Below the pieces are notes generated by a model. That model was given only the letters and a program-made list of their open reading frames with translations, did no database searches and was not told the DNA's origin. Shown one piece after another: positions 38,344 to 49,654 of a stretch of DNA of 64,000 bases (its first letter is position 1; the number at the start of each line of letters is the position of its first letter). The position numbers were made by a program, and so were the translations under genes. Where the stretch lies: positions 48,603,682 to 48,667,681 of the forward strand of contig NC_088300.1 in assembly GCF_032854445.1 (NCBI RefSeq), in the 5' to 3' direction. The stretch is from Liolophura sinensis (lineage: Eukaryota; Mollusca; Polyplacophora; Chitonida; Chitonidae).

Positions 38344-39192
38344 GTGCAATCGGTTAAAAATTTGATCGATACAATTGTACTTCAGAATCAGACATGTGGA
38401 ATACCAGGCCGAAGTATTTTTGACAACCTTCTCTTATTACGAAATACATATGATTATGTTGAACAAAAAGATTTAAAAGGATACTTTCTTAACTTAGACC
38501 AGGAGAAAGCCTTTGACAGAGTAGACTGGTCATTTTTGTTCAAATCTTTAGAGAAATTTAACTTCGGACCCGACTTTTGTAAGTGGGTGCAATTATTATA
38601 TACTGACATTACAAGTAGTGTTATTGTGAACGGGCACATAACAGAAGAATTTAAACTGAGTCGAGGTGTCCGACAGGGTTGTTCTTTGTCACCATTATTT
38701 TATGTGTTGTCCTTAGAGCCCTTTATAGCGGCCATTAGAAACAATGACGAAATTAATGGTGTACGGTTACCCGGCACAAATAAGGAAACAAGAGTGTCCG
38801 CATTTGCAGATGATACGACTGCAATTTTATCTGAAGAGAGTTCTGTTCCGCATGTAATTAAAATAGCAGAAAGTTATGGAAAAGCCTCAGGAGCAAAACT
38901 CAACTTTTTGAAAAGCACAATTCTTCCCATTGGTAACTGGGACGAAACTAACGTGCACAGTGGTGGGCTTAACATCACTACAAACTCAAAGATTTGTGGG
39001 ATATTTTTTGGACCAGATCAAACAGAACTCAATTCTGAGCGTGTTTTAAGTAAGGTAAAGAAACATGTATCAGCATGGAATGGAAGATATTTGACCCTAC
39101 GGGGGAGGTCTGTCTTAATTAATACAGTTGCTTTAGCTGTTTTATGGTTTTCTGCACAGTGTACTCTGTTGCCACCTAAATGTGTCAATTAA
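38344..39192 (+). CDS. LINE reverse transcriptase core fragment
   Basis: Longest intact part of ORF2 (about 282 codons). It holds RT motifs in order: GIPGRSIFDNLLLLRN, the catalytic-aspartate motif LNLDQEKAFDRVDW, RGVRQGCSLSPLFYVLSLEP and the FADD box at residues 154-157 (38803-38814), then a KLNFLKS motif and a GRSVLINT stretch. It cannot work alone because upstream and downstream parts are out of frame. Confidence 0.88.
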   Translation: MQSVKNLIDTIVLQNQTCGIPGRSIFDNLLLLRNTYDYVEQKDLKGYFLNLDQEKAFDRVDWSFLFKSLEKFNFGPDFCKWVQLLYTDITSSVIVNGHITEEFKLSRGVRQGCSLSPLFYVLSLEPFIAAIRNNDEINGVRLPGTNKETRVSAFADDTTAILSEESSVPHVIKIAESYGKASGAKLNFLKSTILPIGNWDETNVHSGGLNITTNSKICGIFFGPDQTELNSERVLSKVKKHVSAWNGRYLTLRGRSVLINTVALAVLWFSAQCTLLPPKCVN

Positions 39193-40220
39193 TGTTCCCA
39201 AACTGTGTTCAGATTTTGTGGGATAACAGCCGAAAGTTTGAAGAGAGTTGTCGTACATAATAAAATAGGGAATGGAGGTCTAAACGTACATAATATAGAA
39301 TGTAAAATAAAAGCACTTGTTACTCGCATGTTTTAAAATTAATTCATGGAACAACAGCGGAATGGAAATACTTTGCCCATCTATTGGTTGGGCTTACCCT
39401 TAAGGCATGTTTGTCGTCAATTCTGTCGTTCCAATGTCCCACATTCTGAAATCATTCCACCTTTTTATAGACTGGCCTTGAGCGCCTGGAGAGAATTTAC
39501 CACAGGTGTACAGCAACCTGTAACATTGTGTTCAAACAGGTATATTTATGAATATTTTGTAACAAAAATAGTACATTGTCCAAGAGCAATGGTGTCTATG
39601 CCGCATTTGGACTGGGTTAGAATATGGAAAACTGTTTTTCATCAATTCTTAGATCACAATTTGGTCAACTTCAGTTACAAGTTGGTTCATGAAATTTTGC
39701 CCGTTAAGGAAAAACTTCTTAGGAGAAATGTAGCCACCGATGACTTGTGTGTTTTTTTGCTCCCTGTCTGAAACTGGGCAACATCTGTTTGTACAATGTA
39801 AGATCGTTCAGGATGTGTTTAATGACTTTAACCGGATATTTGTTTTGTTTGCGAACTACCTACCAAATATGGACTCGGAAACATTAATTTACAAGGTATG
39901 AACAGGGATGCTGTTGCTATTGTTAAGGCTACCAAAGGAATAATTAAAACCCATATTCATGTTGACTTTTTTCGACTAGACAGGCCATCTTTCGAGAAAT
40001 CTGGTGTATAAACAAAGTCTTCTGTACATTACGGAATGATAAATTAGTGTAGTTACTGAAATGAGCACCTAATGTGCAATTGTTCTATTCACAAAGCAGT
40101 CATCCTTCCTGTAATATTTTGTTTAATTAAGACTGTCTTGTGATTTCAAAAGCTTTGTTACATCTTGTGTATGTTATGACAATCTGGGAATAAATTCAAC
40201 AATTTTCCCAAAAAAAAAAT

Positions 40221-40285
40221 AATAAAAACGGTATGCACAAGTATGTACACATTTACATTTATTGTCTGATAACCCGTAATAAATC
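40221..40285 (+). repeat. Right flank of the LINE (imperfect ~65-bp direct repeat)
   Basis: Begins AATAAAAACGGTATGCAC right after the LINE A-tail and ends ATAACCCGTAATAAATC. It matches the core-type spacer better than the left flank does, which fits recombination between a diverged and a core unit. Confidence 0.6.
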
Positions 40286-40675
40286 TTTCATGTGAATTAA
40301 TCTAGGTCAACTTTCAAACAACATGTAAGTACACATAACTTGTGGTTCAACATGTTTATTTTAAAATACTAGCGTTATAATAATAATTTTCTGAAAACAA
40401 AATAAACACCTAAGCCTTAAATACATATTTCCGTAAGTAAACCTTTGTAGAATTTATTTTGATCGCTGTATAAAGATGTCAACACGGTGAGCTATTGCAT
40501 GAGATGTTAACAGGGTAAGCAATTGCATAAGTCTGTCTCTGTAAAGCTGTTACAATGCATAAAACACATGGGGTTGAAAAAAAGTCCAGGACAATTGTCA
40601 TTTTAAACTTTTAACCATTTCCATATTCCTTAAACTCAAGCCCTAGCACGCCGGGATGATAAAAAACATTTGAAT

Positions 40676-40752
40676 TAACCCAGTGCAACAGGATATTGCC
40701 CACACTGCATTATGCAGTTAGGTTAAGCCATGAAATAAATGGTGTTCTGCTG
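40676..40752 (+). promoter_or_regulatory. Conserved upstream block of the 7SL genes (candidate Pol III promoter)
   Basis: Described for the first core copy; the same block precedes every copy. It includes CCAGTGCAACAGG, a dyad CTGCAT-T-ATGCAG (40705-40717, about -48 to -36), GGTTAAGCCATG and an AT-rich AAATAAAT (40733-40740). The block is kept even in the diverged edge copies, though the right half of the dyad varies there. Animal 7SL genes need an upstream factor site around -50 as well as internal elements; the dyad lies at that distance. The role is inferred. Confidence 0.5.
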
Positions 40753-41053
40753 GCTGGGAGTTGTGGCGTGCTCCTGTAATCTAGTTGCTTGGAGGCCGGG
40801 TGTGGCGGATGGCTTGAAGTTGGGATTCTTGCTAAGAGTTGGTCTGTGTTGATTGGGTGTCCGCGCTAAGATGGGCATCAATATGGGTACGACGAGGGAG
40901 CTCAGTGTATCCAGGTTGTCTAAGGAGGAGGGAACCGGTCCAGGGCGGAAACGCAGCAGGCAAAACCTCCCGTGTTCAGCAGTAGTGGGATCGCGCCCGT
41001 GAATAGGCAACGCTTCGTAACCTGACTAAAACAGTCAGACCCACTCCTGTTTT
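40753..41053 (+). ncRNA. RN7SL: 7SL (SRP) RNA gene, core copy 1
   Basis: RNA scaffold of the signal recognition particle, which arrests translation and targets secretory proteins to the ER. The sequence follows human 7SL from end to end at the same length (about 300 nt). The Alu-domain arm has GTGGCGTGCTCCTGTAATC. Helix 6 has GGTGTCCGCGCTAAG and GGCATCAATATGG. Helix 8 has CCAGGGCGGAAACGCAGCAG, with the GGAAAC loop at 40947-40952 and the AGCA bulge. The 3' strand has CAGTAGTGGGATCGCG and CCCGTGAATAG. It ends at TTTT. The 5' end is set by alignment to human GCCGGGCGCGG and may be off by a few bases. First complete copy after the LINE. Confidence 0.97.
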
Positions 41054-41064
41054 GGCACCTTTTT
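41050..41064 (+). terminator. Pol III terminators of the 7SL gene
   Basis: TTTT at 41050-41053 directly follows the conserved 3' end (CCACTCCTG). A second run of five T follows at 41060-41064. The same pair is found after nearly every core copy, so read-through would be stopped by the second run. Confidence 0.75.
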
Positions 41065-41065
41065 G

Positions 41066-41091
41066 TTTTATTTGACTGGTATTTTGCGCCG
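41066..41091 (-). repeat. SINE-tail-like segment in the array spacer
   Basis: TTTATTTGACTGGTATTTTG followed by CGCC resembles the 3' end of the window's SINE (TTTATTTGATTGGTGTTTTA followed by CGC). The edge copies (TTTGACTGGTGTTTTGCGCC at about 34469) match even better. Every array unit has it just after the 7SL terminators. Short, so moderate confidence. Confidence 0.5.
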
Positions 41092-41643
41092 AACTTTCTA
41101 TTTTACATATCAATGAAACCGGTATGCACAAGTATGTACAGGACTACATTTATTGTCTGATAACCCGTAATAAATCTTTCATGTGAATTAATCTAGGTCA
41201 ACTTTCAAACAACATGTAAGTACACATACCTTGTGGTTCAACATGTTTATTTTAAAATAGTAGCGTTATAATTATAATTTTCTTAAAACAAAATAAACAC
41301 CGAAGCCTTAAATACATATTTCCGTAAGTAAACCTTTGTAGAATTTATTTTGATCGCTGTATAAAGATGTCAACAGGGTGAGCTATTGCATAAGATGTTA
41401 ACAGGGTAAGCAATTGCATAACTCCGACTCTGTAAAGCTGTTACAATGCATAAAACACATGGGGTTGAAAAAAAGTCCAGGACAATTGTCATTTTAAACT
41501 TTTAACCATTTCCATATTCCTTAATTTCAAGTCCTAGCACGCCGGGATGATAAAAAACATTTGAATTAACCCAGTGCAACAGGATATTGCCCACACTGCA
41601 TTATGCAGTTAGGTTAAGCCATGAAATAAATGGTGTTCTGCTG

Positions 41644-41944
41644 GCTGGGAGTTGTGGCGTGCTCCTGTAATCTAGTTACTTGGAGGCCGGGTGTGGCGGA
41701 TGGCTTGAAGTTGGGATTCTTGCTAAGATTTGGTCTGTGTTGATTGGGTGTCCGCGCTAAGATGGGCATCAATATGGGTACGACGAGGGAGCTCAGTGTA
41801 TCCAGGTTGTCTAAGGAGGAGGGAACCGGTCCAGGGCGGAAACGCAGCAGGCAAAACCTCCCGTGTTCAGCAGTAGTGGGATCGCGCCCGTGAATAGGCA
41901 ACGCTTCGTAGCCTGACTAAAACAGTCAGACCCACTCCTGTTTT
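41644..41944 (+). ncRNA. RN7SL: 7SL RNA gene, core copy 2
   Basis: Same layout as copy 1. Private differences: TAGTTACTTGG in the Alu domain, CTAAGATTTGG in helix 5, and CGTAGCCTGAC near the 3' end. Confidence 0.96.
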
Positions 41945-42533
41945 GGCACCTTTTTGTTTCATTTCACTGGTATTTTGCGCCGTACTTTCTATCTTACATA
42001 TCAATAAAAACGGTATGCACAAGTATGTACACATTTACATTTATTGTCTGATAACCCGTAAAAAATCTATCATCTGAATTATTCTAGGTCAACTTTCAAA
42101 CAACATGTAACTACACATACCTTGTGGTTCAACATGATTATTTTAAAATAGTAGCGTTATAATTATAATTTTCTGAAAACAAAATAAACACCTAAGCCTT
42201 AAATACATATTTCCGTAAGTAAACCTTTGTAGAATTTATTTTGATCGCTGTATAAAGATGTCAACACGGTGAGCTATTGCATAAGATGTTAACAGGGTAA
42301 GCAATTGCATAACTCCGACTCTGTAAAGCTGCTACAATGCATAAAACACATGGGGTTGAAAAAAAGGCCAGGACAATTGTCATTTTAAACTTTTAACCAT
42401 TTCCATGTTTCTTAAATTTAAGCCCTAGCACGCCGGGATGATAAAAACATTTGAATTAACCCAGTGCAACAGGATATTGCCCACACTGCATTATGCAGTT
42501 AGGTTAAGCCATGAAATAAATGGTGTTCTGCTG

Positions 42534-42834
42534 GCTGGGAGTTGTGGCGTGCTCCTGTAATCTAGCTGCTTGGAGGCCGGGTGTGGCGGATGGCTTGAAG
42601 TTGGGATTCTTGCTAAGAGTTGGTCTGTGTTGATTGGGTGTCCGCGCTAAGATGGGCATCAATATGGGTACGACGAGGGAGCTCAGTGTATCCAGGTTGT
42701 CTAAGGAGGAGGGAGCCGGTCCAGGGCGGAAACGCAGCAGGCAAAACCTCCCGTGTTCAGCAGTTGTGGGACCGCGCCCGTGAATAGGCAACGCTTCGAA
42801 ACCTGACTAAAACAGTCAGACCCACACCTGTTTT
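42534..42834 (+). ncRNA. RN7SL: 7SL RNA gene, core copy 3 (most variant)
   Basis: Complete, but with the most substitutions among core copies: GGGAGCCGGTCC at the base of helix 8, CAGTTGTGGGACCGCGCC on the 3' strand, CTTCGAAACC, and CCACACCTG just before the terminator. Confidence 0.95.
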
Positions 42835-43423
42835 GGCACCTGTTTGTTTCATTTGACTGGTTTTTTCCGCCGAACTTTCTATTTTACATATCAATGAAAC
42901 CGGTATGCACAAGTATGTACAGGACTACATTTATTGTCTGATAACCCGTAATAAATCTTTCATGTGAATTAATCTAGGTCAACTTTCAAACAACATGTAA
43001 GTACACATACCTTGTGGTTCAACATGTTTATTTTAAAATAGTAGCGTTATAATTATAATTTTCTGAAAACAAAATAAACACCGAAGCCTTAAATACATAT
43101 TTCCGTAAGTAAACCTTTGTAGAATTTATTTTGATCGCTGTATAAAGATGTCAACAGGGTGAGCTATTGCATAAGATGTTAACAGGGTAAGCAATTGCAT
43201 AACTCCGACTTTGTAAAGCTGTTACAATGCATAAAACAAAAGGGTTGAAAAAAAGGCCAGGACAATTGTCATTTTAAACTTTTAACCATTTCCATGTTCC
43301 TTGAATTTAAGCCCTAGCACGCCGGGATGATAAAAAACATTTGAATTAACCCAGTGCAACAGGATATTGCCCACACTGCATTATGCAGTTAGGTTAAGCC
43401 ATGAAATAAATGGTGTTCTGCTG

Positions 43424-43724
43424 GCTGGGAGTTGTGGCGTGCTCCTGTAATCTAGCTGCTTGGAGGCCGGGTGTGGCGGATGGCTTGAAGTTGGGATTCT
43501 TGCTAAGAGTTGGTCTGTGTTGATTGGGTGTCCGCGCTAAGATGGGCATCAATATGGGTACGACGAGGGAGCTCAGTGTATCCAAGTTGTCTAAGGAGGA
43601 GGGAATCGGTCCAGGGCGGAAACGCAGCAGGCAAAACCTCCCGTGTTCAGCAGTAGTGGGATCGCGCCCGTGAATAGGCAACGCTTCGTAACCTGACTAA
43701 AACAGTCAGACCCACTCCTGTTTT
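43424..43724 (+). ncRNA. RN7SL: 7SL RNA gene, core copy 4
   Basis: Complete. Marks: ATCCAAGTTGTC and GGGAATCGGTCC (C to T at the base of helix 8). The second variant is shared with copies 9, 16, 20, 21 and 25. Confidence 0.96.
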
Positions 43725-44314
43725 GGCACCTTTTTGTTTTATTTGACTGATTTTTTGCGCCGTACTTTCTATCTTACATTTAAATAAAAACGGTATGCAC
43801 AAGTATGTACACATTTACATTTATTGTCTGATAACCTGTAAAAAATCTATCATCTGAATTATTCTAGGTCAACTTTCAAACAACATGTAAGTACACATAC
43901 CTTGTGGTTCAACACGTTTATTTTAAAATAGTAGCGTTATAATTATAATTTTCTGAAAACAAAATAAACACCGAAGCCTTAAATACATATTTCCGTAAGT
44001 AAACCTTTGTAGAATTTATTTTGATCGCTGTATAAAGATGTCAACAGGGTGAGCTATTGCACAAGATGTTAACAGGGTAAGCAATTGCATAACTCCGACT
44101 CTGTAAAGCTGCTACAATGCATAAAACACATGGGGTTGAAAAAAAGGCCAGGACAATTGTCATTTTAACATTTTAACCATTTCCATGTTTCTTAAATTTA
44201 AGCCCTAGCACGCCGGGATGATAAAAAACATTTGAATTAACCCAGTGCAACAGGATATTGCCCACACTGCATTATGCAGTTAGGTTAAGCCATGAAATAA
44301 ATGGTGTTCTGCTG

Positions 44315-44615
44315 GCTGGGAGTTGTGGCGTGCTCCTGTAATCTAGTTGCTTGGAGGCCGGGTGTGGCGGATGGCTTGAAGTTGGGATTCTTGCTAAGAG
44401 TTGGTCTGTGTTGATTGGGTGTCCGCGCTAAGATGGGCATCAATATGGGTACGACGAGGGAGCTCAGTGTATCCAGGTTGTCTAAGGAGGAGGGAACCGG
44501 TCCAGGGCGGAAACGCAGCAGGCAAAACCTCCCGTGTTCAGCAGTAGTGGGATCGCGCCCGTGAATAGGCAACGCTTCGTAACCTGACTAAAACGGTCAG
44601 ACCCACTCCTGTTTT
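44315..44615 (+). ncRNA. RN7SL: 7SL RNA gene, core copy 5
   Basis: Complete. Mark: CTAAAACGGTCAG near the 3' end, shared with copies 10, 12, 17, 19, 22 and 26. The spacer that follows carries the GTAGGTAATCC variant. Confidence 0.96.
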
Positions 44616-45205
44616 GGCACCTTTTTGTTTTATTTGACTGGTATTTTGCGCCCTCCTTTCTATCTTACATATAAATAAAAACGGTATGCACAAGTATGTA
44701 CACATTTACATTTATTGTCAGATAACCTGTAAAAAATCTGTCATCTGAATTATTCTAGGTCAACTTTCAAACAACATGTAAGTACACATACCTTGTGGTT
44801 CAACATGTTTATTTTAAAATAGTAGCGTTATAATTATAATTTTCTGAAAACAAAATAAACACCTAAGCCTTAAATACATATTTCCGTAGGTAATCCTTTG
44901 TAGAATTTATTTTGATCGCTGTATAAAGATGTCCACAGGGTGAGCTATTGCACAAGATGTTAACAGGGTAAGCAATTGCATAACTCCGACTCTGTAAAGC
45001 TGCTACAATGCATAAAACACATGGGGTTGAAAAAAAGGCCAGGACAATTGTCATTTTAAACTTTTAACCATTTCCATGTTCCTTAAATTCAAGCCCTAGC
45101 TCGCCGGGATGATAAAAAACATTTGAATTAACCCAGTGCAACAGGATATTGCCCACACTGCATTATGCAGTTAGGTTAAGCCATGAAATAAATGGTGTTC
45201 TGCTG

Positions 45206-45506
45206 GCTGGGAGTTGTGGCGTGCTCCTGTAATCTAGCTGCTTGGAGGCCGGGTGTGGCGGATGGCTTGAAGTTGGGATTCTTGCTAAGAGTTGGTCTGT
45301 GTTGATTGGGTGTCCGCGCTAAGATGGGCATCAATATGGGTACGACGAGGGAGCTCAGTGTATCCAGGTTGTCTAAGGAGGAGGGAACCGGTCCAGGGCG
45401 GAAACGCAGCAGGCAAAACCTCCCGTGTTCAGCAGTAGTGGGATCGCGCCCGTGAATAGGCAACGCTTCGTAACCTGACTAAAACAGTCAGACCCACTCC
45501 TGTTTT
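45206..45506 (+). ncRNA. RN7SL: 7SL RNA gene, core copy 6
   Basis: Complete and of consensus type (TAGCTGCTTGG). First member of the 7-unit block whose members recur 6,229 bp downstream (partner: copy 13). The following spacer has the ATTACAATTTTTTT variant. Confidence 0.97.
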
Positions 45507-46096
45507 GGCACCTTTTTGTTTTATTTGACTGGTTTTTTGCGCCGTACTTTCTATCTTACATATAAATAAAACCGTTATGCACAAGTATGTACACATTTAC
45601 ACTTATTGTCAGATAACCTGTAAAAAATCTATCATCTGAATTATTCTAGGTCAACTTTCAAACAACATGTAAGTACACATACCTTGTGGTTCAACATGTT
45701 TATTTTAAAATAGTAGCGTTATAATTACAATTTTTTTAAAACAAAATAAACACCTAAGTCTTAAATACATATATCCGTAAGTAAGCCTTTGTAGAATTTA
45801 TTTTGATCGCTGTATAAAGATGTCAACAGGGTGAGCTATTGCACAAGATGTTAACAGGGTAAGCAATTGCATAACTCCGACTCTGTAAAGCTGCTACAAT
45901 GCATAAAACACATGGGGTTGAAAAAAAGGCCAGGACAATTGTCATTTTAACCTTTTAACCATTTCCATGTTTCTTAAATTCAAGTCCTAGCATACCGTGA
46001 TGATAAAAAACATTTGAATTAACCCAGTGCAACAGGATATTGCCCACACTGCATTATGCAGTTAGTTTAAGCCATGAAATAAATGGTGTTCTGCTG

Positions 46097-46397
46097 GCTG
46101 GGAGTTGTGGCGTGCTCCTGTAATCTAGTTGCTTCGAGGCCGGGTGTGGCGGATGGCTTGAAGTTGGGATTCTTGCTAAGAGTTGGTCTGTGTTGATTGG
46201 GTGTCCGCGCTAAGATGGGCATCAATATGGGTACGACGAGGGAGCTCAGTGTATCCAGGTTGTCTAAGGAGGAGGGAACCGGTCCAGGGCGGAAACGCAG
46301 CAGGCAAAACCTCCCGTGTTCAGCAGTAGTGGGATCGCGCCCGTGAATAGGCAACGCTTCGTAACCTGACTAAAACAGTCAGACCCACTCCTGTTTT
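46097..46397 (+). ncRNA. RN7SL: 7SL RNA gene, core copy 7
   Basis: Complete. Rare Alu-domain mark GCTTCGAGGCCGG (G to C), found otherwise only in copy 14, exactly 6,229 bp away. Confidence 0.97.
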
Positions 46398-46984
46398 GGC
46401 ACCTTTTTGTTTTATTTGACTGGTTTTTTGCGCCGTACTTTCTATCTTACATATAAATAAAACCGGTATGCACAAGTATGTACACATTTACACTTATTGT
46501 CAGATAACCTGTAAAAAATCTGTCATCTGAATTATTCTAGGTCAACTTGCAAACATGTAAGTACACATACCTTGTGGTTCAACATGTTTATTTTAAAATA
46601 GTAGCGTTATAATTATAATTTTCTTAAAACAAAATAAACACCTAAGCCTTAAATACATATTTCCGTAAGTAAACCTTTGTAGAATTTATTTTGATCGCTG
46701 TATAAAGATGTCAACAGGGTGAGCTATTGCACAAGATGTTAACAGGGTAAGCAATTGCATAACTCCGACTCTGTGAAGCTGCTACAATGCATAAAACACA
46801 TGGGGTTGAAAAAAAGGCCAGGACAATTGTCATTTTAACCTTTTAACCATTTCCATGTTTCTTAAATTCAAGTCCTAGCATACCGTGATGATAAAAAACA
46901 ATTGAATTAACCCAGTGCAACAGGATATTGCCCACACTGCATTATGCAGTTAGTTTAAGCCATGAAATAAATGGTGTTTTGCTG

Positions 46985-47285
46985 GCTGGGAGTTGTGGCG
47001 TGCTCCTGTAATCTAGTTGCTTGGAGGCCGGGTGTGGCGGATGGCTTGAAGTTGGGATTCTTGCTAAGAGTTGGTCTGTGTTGATTGGGTGTCCGCGCTA
47101 AGATGGGCATCAATATGGGTACGACGAGGGAGCTCAGTGTATCCAGGTTGTCTAAGGAGGAGGGAACCGGTCCAGGGCGGAAACGCAGCAGGCAAAACCT
47201 CCCGTGTTCAGCAGTAGTGGGATCGCGCCCGTGAATAGGCAACGCTTCGTAACCTGACTAAAACAGTCAGACCCACTCCTGTTTT
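46985..47285 (+). ncRNA. RN7SL: 7SL RNA gene, core copy 8
   Basis: Complete. Upstream mark GGTGTTTTGCTGG (C to T just before the gene), shared with copies 15 and 25. Confidence 0.97.
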
Positions 47286-47872
47286 GGCACCTTTTTGTTT
47301 TATTTGACTGGTTTTTTGCGCCGTACTTTCTATCTTACATATAAATAAAACCGGTATGCACAAGTATGTACACATTTACACTTATTGTCAGATAACCTGT
47401 AAAAAATCTGTCATCTGAATTATTCTAGGTCAACTTGCAAACATGTAAGTACACATACCTTGTGGTTCAACATGTTTATTTTAAAATAGTAGCGTTATAA
47501 TTATAATTTTCTTAAAACAAAATAAACACCTAAGCCTTAAATACATATTTCCGTAAGTAAACCTTTGTAGAATTTATTTTGATCGCTGTATAAAGATGTC
47601 AACAGGGTGAGCTATTGCACAAGATGTTAACAGGGTAAGCAATTGCATAACTCCGATTCTGTAAAGCTGCTACAATGCATAAAACACATGGGGTTGAAAA
47701 AAAGGCCAGGACAATTGTCATTTTAAACTTTTAACCATTTCCATGTTCCTTGAATTTAAGCCCTAGCACGCCGGGATGATAAAAAACATTTGAATTAACC
47801 CAGTGCAACAGGATATTGCCCACACTGCATTATGCAGTTAGGTTAAGCCATGAAATAAATGGTGTTCTGCTG

Positions 47873-48173
47873 GCTGGGAGTTGTGGCGTGCTCCTGTAAT
47901 CTAGCTGCTTGGAGGCCGGGTGTGGCGGATGGCTTGAAGTTGGGATTCTTGCTAAGAGTTGGTCTGTGTTGATTGGGTGTCCGCGCTAAGATGGGCATTA
48001 ATATGGGTACGACGAGGGAGCTCAGTGTATCCAGGTTGTCTAAGGAGGAGGGAATCGGTCCAGGGCGGAAACGCAGCAGGCAAAACCTCCCGTGTTCAGC
48101 AGTAGTGGGATCGCGCCCGTGAATAGGCAACGCTTCGTAACCTGACTAAAACAGTCAGACCCACTCCTGTTTT
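47873..48173 (+). ncRNA. RN7SL: 7SL RNA gene, core copy 9
   Basis: Complete. Helix 6 loop variant GGCATTAATATGG (C to T), shared only with copy 16, plus GGGAATCGGTCC at helix 8. Confidence 0.97.
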
Positions 48174-48763
48174 GGCACCTTTTTGTTTTATTTGACTGAT
48201 TTTTTGCGCCGTACTTTCTATCTTACATTTAAATAAAAACGGTATGCACAAGTATGTACACATTTACATTTATTGTCTGATAACCTGTAAAAAATCTATC
48301 ATCTGAATTATTCTAGGTCAACTTTCAAACAACATGTAAGTACACATACCTTGTGGTTCAACATGTTTATTTTAAAATAGTAGCGTTATAATTATAATTT
48401 TCTGAAAACAAAATAAACACCGAAGCCTTAAATACATATTTCCGTAAGTAAACCTTTGTAGAATTTATTTTGATCGCTGTATAAAGATGTCAACAGGGTG
48501 AGCTATTGCACAAGATGTTAACAGGGTAAGCAATTGCATAACTCCGACTCTGTAAAGCTGCTACAATGCATAAAACACATGGGGTTGAAAAAAAGGCCAG
48601 GACAATTGTCATTTTAACATTTTAACCATTTCCATGTTTCTTAAATTTAAGCCCTAGCACGCCGGGATGATAAAAAACATTTGAATTAACCCAGTGCAAC
48701 AGGATATTGCCCACACTGCATTATGCAGTTAGGTTAAGCCATGAAATAAATGGTGTTCTGCTG

Positions 48764-49064
48764 GCTGGGAGTTGTGGCGTGCTCCTGTAATCTAGTTGCT
48801 TGGAGGCCGGGTGTGGCGGATGGCTTGAAGTTGGGATTCTTGCTAAGAGTTGGTCTGTGTTGATTGGGTGTCCGCGCTAAGATGGGCATCAATATGGGTA
48901 CGACGAGGGAGCTCAGTGTATCCAGGTTGTCTAAGGAGGAGGGAACCGGTCCAGGGCGGAAACGCAGCAGGCAAAACCTCCCGTGTTCAGCAGTAGTGGG
49001 ATCGCGCCCGTGAATAGGCAACGCTTCGTAACCTGACTAAAACGGTCAGACCCACTCCTGTTTT
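48764..49064 (+). ncRNA. RN7SL: 7SL RNA gene, core copy 10
   Basis: Complete. TAGTTGCTTGG and AAAACGGTCAG marks. Followed by the GTAGGTAATCC spacer type, as after copies 5, 12, 17, 22 and 26. Confidence 0.97.
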
Positions 49065-49654
49065 GGCACCTTTTTGTTTTATTTGACTGGTATTTTGCGC
49101 CCTCCTTTCTATCTTACATATAAATAAAAACGGTATGCACAAGTATGTACACATTTACATTTATTGTCAGATAACCTGTAAAAAATCTGTCATCTGAATT
49201 ATTCTAGGTCAACTTTCAAACAACATGTAAGTACACATACCTTGTGGTTCAACATGTTTATTTTAAAATAGTAGCGTTATAATTATAATTTTCTGAAAAC
49301 AAAATAAACACCGAAGCCTTAAATACATATTTCCGTAGGTAATCCTTTGTAGAATTTATTTTGATCGCTGTATAAAGATGTCCACAGGGTGAGCTATTGC
49401 ACAAGATGTTAACAGGGTAAGCAATTGCATAACTCCGACTCTGTAAAGCTGCTACAATGCATAAAACACATGGGGTTGAAAAAAGGGCCAGGACAATTGT
49501 CATTTTAAACTTTTAACCATTTCCATGTTCCTTAAATTCAAGCCCTAGCTCGCCGGGATGATAAAAAACATTTGAATTAACCCAGTGCAACAGGATATTG
49601 CCCACACTGCATTATGCAGTTAGGTTAAGCCATGAAATAAATGGTGTTCTGCTG

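Larger units (their letters stand above)
36818..39771 (+). pseudogene. LINE ORF2 (endonuclease + reverse transcriptase), broken
   Basis: Ordered domain remains in shifting frames: endonuclease start (LFLQETH, near 36878), GDFN (37208-37219), SDH (37462-37470), a linker, the RT thumb/finger motifs SPGCDGLPAEFYEKFW (38172-38219) and WRPISLLNVDYK (38292 on), RT core (38344-39192) and a C-terminal segment (39346-39771, FYRLALSAWREF). At least six frame changes or stops separate these parts, and a 21-G tract (36976-36996) lies in the endonuclease. The domain order is APE endonuclease then RT, as in L1, Tx1, Jockey and related clades. Confidence 0.85.
35305..40219 (+). mobile_element. Degenerate non-LTR retrotransposon (L1/Tx1-like LINE)
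   Basis: About 4.9 kb with a CCHC-type ORF1, an apurinic-type endonuclease, a reverse transcriptase and an A-rich 3' end (ten A, 40210-40219). Array spacer sequence resumes on both sides. The RT motifs (LDQEKAFDRVDW, RGVRQGCSLSPLF, FADD) and the triple zinc-knuckle ORF1 fit the L1/Tx1 group. Clade is from motif style only. Multiple frameshifts and a 21-G tract show that the copy is dead. An imperfect direct repeat of about 64 bp flanks it (35241-35304 and 40221-40285). Confidence 0.9.

Noticed and set aside
35405-39771. Retroviral or LTR element because of zinc knuckles and reverse transcriptase
   Set aside because: The RT is followed by no integrase or RNase H/protease typical of LTR elements, an APE endonuclease precedes it, and there are no LTRs; it is a non-LTR LINE.
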